A stretch of DNA of 5,859 nucleotides, from NCBI GenBank assembly GCA_022712845.1, contig JAFLJV010000023.1, positions 1 to 5,859 on the forward strand, written 5' to 3'. Position 1 is the stretch's first letter. The number at the start of each line of letters is the position of its first letter. A model generated the notes under the pieces. It made no database searches. It saw only the letters and a list, made by a program, of their open reading frames with translations, and was not told the origin of the DNA. Positions 1-5,859 of this stretch are shown here, in pieces. A program made the position numbers and the translations under genes. The DNA is from Sulfurimonas sp. (GTDB lineage Bacteria; Campylobacterota; Campylobacteria; Campylobacterales; Sulfurimonadaceae).

Positions 1-3000
1 AAACAAAGGCCTATTAAGCTCCAAATCAGGACAAGCAGCATACCCAAACGAATAACGACACCCTTGATACCTGTTCATCCTAACATCACTTAAAGAACTA
101 CCCTCATCATCAGATATATTCAAATCAAGTCTAATTTGCTTGTGAGCTATCTCAGCGAGAGCTTCAGCTAAATCAACACCAAGACCATGAAATTGATAGT
201 ACTCAGTATAGTTGCCTTTGTCATAAATACCTCTTTCAATCTCACTAAGTTTTGCTCCAGCACTTACACAAGTGAGAGCTATAACATCATGTCTATCTTT
301 ATGGTAAAAATCACTTAAAGCACGGTGTGGTTTTTTTGATTGGCGTGGGAAAGTGAATTGTTCTTTTGCTCTGCCTATTACATGACCCAATGGTTCACGG
401 TTTACTTCACTCTCAGAATTATAACCCTCACTCTCATCAAAAATAAGAAGAGTGTTGTCATCACTTCTACATGGCCAGTAACCATAAATGATAGTAGGCT
501 CAAATAGTTTTTCATCTATAAACTGAGCTTTTAGTTTTTCATACGCTGGCCAAACTACCTCATCAAGTTGTTTTTGGTACTCATCTTTAGTCATACCTTT
601 TGAGCTGTAACCCCAACGAGATTTAAAAAGTAGTTTATGATTTAACCACTCAAATGCCATCTCAATCTGTACAGGTGTTAGTTTTATCTCTCTTCTTCCC
701 CAAAATGGAGGAGTTGGAACTTTTACATCACGAGATGGCATTTTTAACTCAGAAAATGGAGGAATGATTATCTCTTTTTTCTCTTTAACTACCTTTGGTT
801 CTTTGTCTTTACCATGTAAATCTGTATCAAAGTTTCCAGCTTCTATACGACTCATGGCAGTTACACCATCAAAAGCATCTTTACAGTAAAAAATAGGCCC
901 ATCATAAAAAGGGCGACAAAAGTCGTCTATGAAAGTTCTTGTAAGTGCTGCTCCACCTAGAAGTACAGGGATGTCTATCCCCTCAGCTTTAAGTGCTTTT
1001 AGATTTTCTTGCATAACCTGAGTAGATTTTACTAACAGACCACTCATTCCAAAAGCAGAAATATGACCATCTTTAGTAGCTTGTATAAAAGTTTCTAGCT
1101 CCACTTTTATACCGAGGTTTTGAACTTTGAAGCCATTGTTAGAAAGGATGATATCAACAAGGTTTTTCCCAACATCATGTACATCACCTTTTACTGTACC
1201 AAGAGCAAGAACAGTGTCTACAGCTTTTTCTATTTTTGGCAAATAAGGATTAAGATAATCAACCGTTTTTTTCATAGTTTCAGCACTTTGAAGAACAAAC
1301 GGTAGTTGCATTTGTCCTGAACCAAAAAGCTCACCAACTACTTTCATAGCGTCTATTAGAATCTCATTTACAATTTTCTCAGCAGCTATAGTCTTTCGAG
1401 CTTCCTCTACAAGAGGAATCATTCTCTCTTTGTCCCCATCCATAAGAAGTTTAGCTATTTTTTGCTCAGTACTCATTGCAAGGTATTCAGAATCTTCCAC
1501 ACTTGTATCTATTGCTTCTTTGGTACTAAAATGCTCTATAAATGTAAAAAGTGCTTCTCCCTTTGGTTTGCGGTTGAAGATTAGGTCATTACAAATTTCT
1601 TGGTCTTCTTTGCTTATTTTGTTAATGGGGATGATGTGTTTAACATTGATAATAACACTTGTTAAACCAGCTTCTAAACAATGATGTAAAAACATAGAAT
1701 TTAAGTAAGGACGAGCATCTTTGTCTAGTCCAAATGATATGTTTGATAATCCTAGTGTCGCTCCAACTTCTGGATGTTTTAAACGAAGTTCTCTAATGGC
1801 TTCTATGGTGTTAATTCCTGCATCCCAATACTCTTCATCACCACTTCCAAGTGTAAATGTAAGGACATCAAAAATAAGGTCTTGTTTTTTTAAGCCATGT
1901 CTAGTTGTTGCTAGGTCTATGATTCTTTGGGCTACTGCTATTTTGTTTTCAACTGTTTTTGCCATTCCTACTTCGTCTATAGTTAGACAAACTAGAGCAG
2001 TCCCGTACTTTTTAGCAAGTGAGCAAACTTCATCAAACTTTGGCTCACCATCTTCAAGGTTTACCGAGTTTAAGATGGGTTTTCCACCTATATTTTTTAG
2101 TGCAGTTTCTAGTCCACTTGTTTGAGTAGAGTCTGGCATAAGAGGGAGGGCTATTTTTTGGTTGTACATCCCCATAACGGCATTCATATCTTTGGTTTCA
2201 TCACGACCTGCAAAACCAACATTTACATCTATAACATGAGCGCCTGCACGAACTTGTTGTTGAGCAACACTTAGAGTTCCCTCGTAATTCTCAGCTAAAA
2301 GAAGTTCCTTAAAGGCTTTTGAACCTGTTGCATTTGAGCGTTCTCCCATAAGTAAAGGTGCTGGCTCTTGCATAAGTTCTGTTGTATTAAAAAGTGAAGC
2401 AACAGAGTTCTCATGAGAACCAGTTGCAATTTTTGGAGTTACCGTTGTTACTTTTTCACTAAGAGCTTTAATGTGTTCTGGTGTAGTTCCACAACACCCT
2501 CCTAAAAAACTTACCCCATCAAATGCAAGAAATTTTTCTTGTTGAGTTACAAATTCATCTGGTCCCATTGGATAGTATGTGTAACCACCACGATTTTGAG
2601 GAAGACCAGCATTTGCGTGAATACTTATGGGTTTGTGCCAAAGTTCACTCAAAGTTTTTACATGTTTTAAAACTTGTTCAGGTCCAGTTCCACAGTTAAA
2701 ACCAAGACTTAAAATATCAAAAGGCTCCATAATGGTCGCTATTGTTTCAGCGTCTGTTCCAATAAGCATAGTACCACTAAGTTCAATAGTTACAGAAACC
2801 ATGATTGGAATTTCGACATTCTTTTGTTTACTAGCTTCTTGACAAGCATGAAGAGCAGCTTTGATTTGAAGAGGATCTTGGCAAGTCTCTAGCAAGAATA
2901 TATCCACACCACCGTCTATTAAAGCTAAACAAAATTCAGTATAACCTTTATACATTTCATCATAATGGATGTGACCGAGCGATGGTAGTTTTGTCCCAGG

Positions 3001-3372
3001 TCCAACTGAGCCTAAAACAAAACGAGGTTTCTCTGGAGTTGAGAATTTTTCACATTCTCTTTTTACAATCTCAGCACCTGCTTTTGTCAATTCATAAGCA
3101 CGATTACCTATTTGGTATTCATCTAAAACCCAAGAGAAAGAACCAAAAGTATTTGTAGTTATAAAGTCCGCACCAGCACTTAAGTATGCATGATAAACTT
3201 CACTTAAAACCTCAGGACAAGTAACATTTAAAAGTTCATTACAACCCTCATTTCCTTCCCATGCTTCTTGGGGAATTTTATCGTCTAGAAGTTGAAGTTG
3301 TGTACCCATCGCACCATCTATGATGATGGGACGCTTTTTTATAGTGTTTAAAATGTATTGTTTAGTTGTCAT
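1..3372 (-). CDS. metH: Cobalamin-dependent methionine synthase MetH, C-terminus cut by the window edge
   Basis: Cytoplasmic enzyme that moves a methyl group from 5-methyltetrahydrofolate to homocysteine through enzyme-bound cobalamin, giving methionine and tetrahydrofolate. The frame is open for 1124 codons from the ATG at 3372 to the left edge and shows the full modular order. The homocysteine domain (about 1-310) has DGAMGTQLQ near the start and the zinc ligands Cys227 (GFNCGTG) and Cys293/Cys294 (GGCCGTTP). The pterin-binding domain (about 335-600) opens with MGERSNATGS at 342. The cap domain (about 625-715) contains MQLPFVLQSAETMK. The B12 domain (about 720-855) carries DVHDVGKN, whose His732 is the expected cobalt ligand, and SGLLVKST at 777-784. 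A charged Lys/Glu-rich linker leads to the AdoMet reactivation domain (about 885 onward) with the GCRYSFGYAACPD motif at 1104-1116. Only a short C-terminal tail should be missing. No frameshift is visible. The start fits the family N-terminus, although its Shine-Dalgarno is weak (AAAGA at 3386-3382, 9 bases upstream). Confidence 0.97.
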   Translation of the reverse strand, partial: MTTKQYILNTIKKRPIIIDGAMGTQLQLLDDKIPQEAWEGNEGCNELLNVTCPEVLSEVYHAYLSAGADFITTNTFGSFSWVLDEYQIGNRAYELTKAGAEIVKRECEKFSTPEKPRFVLGSVGPGTKLPSLGHIHYDEMYKGYTEFCLALIDGGVDIFLLETCQDPLQIKAALHACQEASKQKNVEIPIMVSVTIELSGTMLIGTDAETIATIMEPFDILSLGFNCGTGPEQVLKHVKTLSELWHKPISIHANAGLPQNRGGYTYYPMGPDEFVTQQEKFLAFDGVSFLGGCCGTTPEHIKALSEKVTTVTPKIATGSHENSVASLFNTTELMQEPAPLLMGERSNATGSKAFKELLLAENYEGTLSVAQQQVRAGAHVIDVNVGFAGRDETKDMNAVMGMYNQKIALPLMPDSTQTSGLETALKNIGGKPILNSVNLEDGEPKFDEVCSLAKKYGTALVCLTIDEVGMAKTVENKIAVAQRIIDLATTRHGLKKQDLIFDVLTFTLGSGDEEYWDAGINTIEAIRELRLKHPEVGATLGLSNISFGLDKDARPYLNSMFLHHCLEAGLTSVIINVKHIIPINKISKEDQEICNDLIFNRKPKGEALFTFIEHFSTKEAIDTSVEDSEYLAMSTEQKIAKLLMDGDKERMIPLVEEARKTIAAEKIVNEILIDAMKVVGELFGSGQMQLPFVLQSAETMKKTVDYLNPYLPKIEKAVDTVLALGTVKGDVHDVGKNLVDIILSNNGFKVQNLGIKVELETFIQATKDGHISAFGMSGLLVKSTQVMQENLKALKAEGIDIPVLLGGAALTRTFIDDFCRPFYDGPIFYCKDAFDGVTAMSRIEAGNFDTDLHGKDKEPKVVKEKKEIIIPPFSELKMPSRDVKVPTPPFWGRREIKLTPVQIEMAFEWLNHKLLFKSRWGYSSKGMTKDEYQKQLDEVVWPAYEKLKAQFIDEKLFEPTIIYGYWPCRSDDNTLLIFDESEGYNSESEVNREPLGHVIGRAKEQFTFPRQSKKPHRALSDFYHKDRHDVIALTCVSAGAKLSEIERGIYDKGNYTEYYQFHGLGVDLAEALAEIAHKQIRLDLNISDDEGSSLSDVRMNRYQGCRYSFGYAACPDLELNRPLF

Positions 3373-3441
3373 GTGAATTAATCTTTATAATGTTAATTAT
3401 TAAATGAATTTTATCCAATTAGTACATAAAATATACTTTTT

Positions 3442-3447
3442 ATTATA
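3442..3447 (-). promoter_or_regulatory. Candidate -10 element for metH
   Basis: Read on the minus strand, this is a perfect TATAAT hexamer that would start transcription near 3435 and leave a leader of roughly 60 bases before the metH ATG. It has no TG extension and no convincing -35. The surroundings are so A/T-rich (6 G/C among positions 3421-3480) that such a match can arise by chance, and a second weaker candidate (TAAAAT at 3413-3408) lies closer to the gene. I see no riboswitch-like structure in the leader. This is a sequence-only guess. Confidence 0.3.
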
Positions 3448-3458
3448 TATAGAGTATC

Positions 3459-3480
3459 ATTTTATAATTAATTATAAAAT
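3459..3480. repeat. Perfect 22-base A/T palindrome in the divergent promoter region
   Basis: The two 11-base arms are exact reverse complements with no spacer; each half reads ATTTTATAATT or its complement. Allowing a 2-base bulge, the symmetry continues outward, with TATCA on the left (3455-3459) facing TTGATA on the right (3481-3486). It ends two bases before the extended -10 of ccoG and covers where the -35 would be, a usual place for a dyad-binding regulator. It is made only of A and T, so it could also be a chance feature of AT-rich DNA. It is too weak as RNA, and has no U-tract in the right place, to be a convincing terminator. No regulator can be named from the sequence. Confidence 0.55.
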
Positions 3481-3481
3481 T

Positions 3482-3490
3482 TGATATAAT
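3482..3490 (+). promoter_or_regulatory. Extended -10 promoter element of ccoG
   Basis: The sequence TGATATAAT is a perfect TGN-TATAAT extended -10. Transcription would begin around 3497, leaving a short leader of about 20 bases that contains the ribosome binding site. At the 17-base spacing the -35 position reads TTATAA (3462-3467), a poor match that lies inside the palindrome. A strong -10 with no clear -35 but A/T-rich upstream DNA is what is known of housekeeping promoters in Campylobacterota. This is a good candidate judged by match and position, with no experimental support. Confidence 0.6.
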
Positions 3491-3506
3491 TTGTCGTAAA
3501 AGTGTC

Positions 3507-3511
3507 AGGAG
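3507..3511 (+). promoter_or_regulatory. Ribosome binding site of ccoG
   Basis: AGGAG lies 6 bases before the ATG at 3518. It is a near-ideal Shine-Dalgarno at good spacing and fixes the ccoG start, since no other in-frame start has comparable support. Confidence 0.85.
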
Positions 3512-3517
3512 ACTTGT

Positions 3518-4951
3518 ATGGATAAAAAAGATATAGGCATAGAAATACCTCAGCCTTGGAGAATAAAACGATATTATTTTTATACTTTTATTACATTATT
3601 AATTATTATTTTACCATGGATACAAATAAATGAAAGCTACCTATTTCTTCTTAGCTTTGATAATTTAAAACTTCATTTCTTTTTTGTTGAATTTGATATG
3701 CAAGAGTTATATCTTTTACCATTTTTAATTATGGTGGCTTTTTTAGGTATTTTTGGAATGACTGTTCTAGGTGGTCGTGTTTTTTGTGGTTGGGTCTGTC
3801 CACAGACGATTTTTCGTGTTATCTATAGAGATTTAATCGAAACAAAATTTCTTAAATTAAGAAAAAGAATCAAAAATAAACAGCTTGCACCTGATATGAG
3901 TCTTATGGAAAATAAGATTAAAAAAACTATAGCTGTAACTATTTGGATAATACTTTCGTTTGTAGCAAGTGCTAATCTTGTTTGGTATTTTATCCCACCA
4001 GTTGACTTTTTTGAGTACTTAAAAAATCCAATGGATCATACTATTATCTTTGGAACAGTTCTCTCTATGGCACTTTTTCTTATTTATGACATCATATTTT
4101 TACAAGAAGATTACTGTATCTATGTCTGTCCTTACTCAAGAGTTCAGTCAGTTTTATATGATGATCATACAGTTATGGCACTTTATAATACAAATAGAGG
4201 TGGTCATATATATGATGATCATAAAGAGAAACAATTTACTTCTCAAGAAGCAATTCAAGTAGATGAACCTCATGCTGAGTGTACCGCTTGTGAGAGTTGT
4301 GTAACAGTTTGTCCAACACATATTGATATCCGAAAAGGGCTTCAACTCGAGTGTATAAACTGTTTAGAGTGTGTTGATGCTTGTACAACAGTTATGGGTA
4401 AACTTGGAAAACCATCACTTGTTACTTGGTCTAGTAACCATGAGACTATTGATCAAAAAGGTAAAACAAAATATTTTCGTGTAACAATTATTATTTATAT
4501 TGTTCTTCTAGTTGGAGTGATAATTGGTATGGGTTATATAGGAAGCAACAAAGAGCATATGCTTTTAAATGTAAATAAAGAAAATCGTCTCTACTCTGTT
4601 AAAAAAGATTTTGATGGAAGAGTTAGGGTGGATAATGCTTATGAATTTTTACTACAAAATACTAAAAATAAGGAGATGAAGTTTTTCTTTGAAATTATTG
4701 TACCAAAAGATATAAATGGGAAGATAGAGATAGTAAAACCTAAAAAAGAGTTTACTGTCATTCCTCATATAAAAAAGAAAAAGATTGTGGTTCTTAGAAC
4801 TTATGATACACTCGTTGATGATGATAGACATGACACCATTATCCCTATTACTATAAGAGCTTATGCCATAGGACATGAAAATGAAATCGTTGTATTTAGA
4901 AAATCAACTTTTACTTACCCTCGTTCTGATATAATAAAAGCAAAGCAATAG
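3518..4951 (+). CDS. ccoG: Cytochrome c oxidase accessory protein CcoG (FixG/RdxA family polyferredoxin)
   Basis: Inner-membrane iron-sulfur protein. Family members support assembly of cbb3-type cytochrome oxidase, and CcoG has been shown elsewhere to reduce Cu(II) to Cu(I) for insertion into the oxidase. The 477 residues match the usual family length. About five membrane segments are visible (near 21-36, 65-87, 137-158, 173-195 and 320-340). Family cysteine pairs stand beside the membrane: Cys90/Cys94 in FCGWVCPQ and Cys200/Cys204 in DYCIYVCPYSR. Between the fourth and fifth segments is a soluble domain with two [4Fe-4S] motifs: Cys255, 258, 261, 265 (followed by Pro) and Cys279, 282, 285, 289. 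Residues from about 342 on form the beta-rich, presumably periplasmic, FixG C-terminal domain. The AGGAG site fixes the start. No cysteine of the motifs is missing. No cbb3 subunit gene or CcoI/CcoS gene lies in the window, so the link to oxidase assembly comes from the family, not the neighbours. Confidence 0.93.
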   Translation: MDKKDIGIEIPQPWRIKRYYFYTFITLLIIILPWIQINESYLFLLSFDNLKLHFFFVEFDMQELYLLPFLIMVAFLGIFGMTVLGGRVFCGWVCPQTIFRVIYRDLIETKFLKLRKRIKNKQLAPDMSLMENKIKKTIAVTIWIILSFVASANLVWYFIPPVDFFEYLKNPMDHTIIFGTVLSMALFLIYDIIFLQEDYCIYVCPYSRVQSVLYDDHTVMALYNTNRGGHIYDDHKEKQFTSQEAIQVDEPHAECTACESCVTVCPTHIDIRKGLQLECINCLECVDACTTVMGKLGKPSLVTWSSNHETIDQKGKTKYFRVTIIIYIVLLVGVIIGMGYIGSNKEHMLLNVNKENRLYSVKKDFDGRVRVDNAYEFLLQNTKNKEMKFFFEIIVPKDINGKIEIVKPKKEFTVIPHIKKKKIVVLRTYDTLVDDDRHDTIIPITIRAYAIGHENEIVVFRKSTFTYPRSDIIKAKQ

Positions 4952-4966
4952 TTATAATTTTTTAAT

Positions 4967-4971
4967 AAGGG
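4967..4971 (+). promoter_or_regulatory. Ribosome binding site of the DUF748 gene
   Basis: AAGGG lies 5 bases before the ATG at 4977, within the 25-base gap after the ccoG stop codon. It supports that start and independent translation of the second gene from a shared message. No hairpin terminator or convincing promoter is visible in the gap. Confidence 0.7.
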
Positions 4972-4976
4972 TTCTT

Positions 4977-5859
4977 ATGTTTAAAAAAGTTGTACTCTCT
5001 CTTTTAGTTATATATGGTTTAATTGGTTTTATAGCAATCCCTTTGTTATTAAAACCACAAATTATGGCTATAGTAACTAAAGAAACAAACTCAAAACTCA
5101 CAATAGATAGTATATACTTAAACCCTTTTATATTTAGACTTCAACTAGATGGTGTAGTGCTTAAGAGCTTAGATGATAAACATCTAGCCTCTTTTAGCTC
5201 TTTAGAAATTGATCTTGAGCCTTTATCCTTAATGAAATCTGCTTTTCATATTAAAAATATAATACTTTCATCTCCAAAAATTTCACTAATTCAAAATAAA
5301 GATAAAATATTTAATCTCTCTACAATTTTAAAAGATAAAACTGAAACTACTCAAGATACAACAAAAGAAAAAATAAAAATACCTAGAATAATTATAGATA
5401 TTATAAAGGTAAAAGATGGTGGTGTTGATTATGAAGATTTTACACATTCAAAAAAATTCAACTTCTCACTACACTCTATAGGTTTTAGTCTTAAAGATGT
5501 TGATACAAATCATTTTGACTCAAGTGATGCAAAAATAAGATTTTACTCAGCATTAGATGATGGTGGTTTTATCGATTTTAAAAGTGAGATCATTGGTTTT
5601 CACCCTTTAAGGTTAAAAGGAAACATAGACTTTAAAGCTAGTAAACCATATAGTATATGGAAATATATTCAAGATATGACAAATCTTGAAGTAGCAAATG
5701 GCAAACTTTTTTTAAGTGCTAGCTACCACCTAAACACAGACTCTTTAGACTCTATGACAATAAATAACTTACAACTTAGTTTAAAAGACTTAAGAGTAAA
5801 ACCAAAAAATAGAGATGATGATGTATTAAATTTAAAATCTCAAGATATAAATGATGTAA
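4977..5859 (+). CDS. DUF748 / AsmA-like envelope protein, N-terminal part, cut by the right edge
   Basis: The reading frame is open for 294 codons from the ATG at 4977 to the window end; the last TAA triplet is out of frame, so the gene continues. One N-terminal membrane anchor (about 5-25, after a FKK start) is followed by an exported region. The opening matches the DUF748 pattern: LLLKPQI directly after the anchor, then a strand-rich segment with LTIDSIYLNPFIFRLQLDG (41-59), a LEIDLEPLSL stretch (76-85), and SSPKISLIQNKD leading into FNLSTIL (98-118). A Lys/Thr/Glu-rich linker (119-134) separates this from a second block starting IPRIIIDIIKVKDGGVDYED (135-154), also typical. The family is related to AsmA/YhdP/TamB proteins, which are linked to the cell envelope and to lipid transport between membranes; the exact role of DUF748 members is not settled. 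The gene follows ccoG by 25 bases and is probably co-transcribed. I give no gene symbol because the family has no standard one. Confidence 0.8.
   Translation, partial: MFKKVVLSLLVIYGLIGFIAIPLLLKPQIMAIVTKETNSKLTIDSIYLNPFIFRLQLDGVVLKSLDDKHLASFSSLEIDLEPLSLMKSAFHIKNIILSSPKISLIQNKDKIFNLSTILKDKTETTQDTTKEKIKIPRIIIDIIKVKDGGVDYEDFTHSKKFNFSLHSIGFSLKDVDTNHFDSSDAKIRFYSALDDGGFIDFKSEIIGFHPLRLKGNIDFKASKPYSIWKYIQDMTNLEVANGKLFLSASYHLNTDSLDSMTINNLQLSLKDLRVKPKNRDDDVLNLKSQDINDV

Noticed and set aside
1120..2842. Four plus-strand open frames (1120-1305, 1430-1684, 1721-2125, 2627-2842) that could be read as small genes.
   Set aside because: All lie opposite metH, whose minus-strand frame is continuous and has family motifs throughout. 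The plus-strand translations look like antisense composition, with no recognisable domain.
3393..3403. Short dyad TTAAT-T-ATTAA upstream of metH as an operator.
   Set aside because: With arms of only five A/T bases in A/T-rich DNA it is expected by chance.
3373..3435. A riboswitch (SAM or cobalamin) in the metH leader.
   Set aside because: The leader is short, about 60 bases, and A/T-rich, with no conserved B12-box or SAM-box bases or stable helices that I can see.
3459..3480. The A/T palindrome as a transcription terminator.
   Set aside because: It lies between two divergent gene starts, where no transcript should end, and a stem made only of A-U pairs would be weak.
4050..4876. Short open frames inside ccoG on both strands (4050-4262 plus, 4154-4345 minus, 4652-4876 minus).
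   Set aside because: They are shadows of ccoG, which has intact [4Fe-4S] motifs in its own frame; none has a recognisable domain.
5851..5859. The terminal TAA as the stop codon of the DUF748 gene.
   Set aside because: The codon frame from 4977 places GAT at 5853-5855 and GTA at 5856-5858, so this TAA is out of frame and the gene runs past the edge.

Overview
The window looks like an ordinary chromosomal segment of an AT-rich Gram-negative bacterium, most likely a member of the Campylobacterota (Epsilonproteobacteria; a Sulfurimonas/Sulfuricurvum/Arcobacter-like organism). This rests on the low GC content, the very A/T-rich promoter region with a strong extended -10 element and no good -35, and the style of the proteins. 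The genus cannot be fixed from the sequence alone.

Layout: positions 1-3372 on the minus strand carry almost all of metH, the cobalamin-dependent methionine synthase. Its start lies at 3372 and its last few tens of residues run off the left edge. A 145-base divergent intergenic region (3373-3517) separates it from a plus-strand pair. The first of the pair is ccoG (3518-4951), a membrane polyferredoxin of the CcoG/FixG/RdxA family used in cbb3 cytochrome oxidase assembly. After a 25-base gap comes a DUF748/AsmA-like envelope protein (4977 to beyond the right edge). The intergenic region holds an extended -10 for ccoG, a perfect 22-base A/T palindrome just upstream of it, and a weaker candidate promoter for metH.

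How the genes fit together: metH serves one-carbon and methionine metabolism and is simply divergent from the other two, with no evident functional link. ccoG and the DUF748 gene are spaced like an operon with no visible terminator between them. Both products sit at the inner membrane/periplasm, but a shared job is only inference. I found no mobile element, CRISPR array, RNA gene, toxin-antitoxin pair or defence system, and nothing that looks like an undescribed biological system. The points most worth a second look are the palindrome in the divergent promoter, the ccoG-DUF748 pairing, and the placement of ccoG away from any visible cbb3 oxidase genes.
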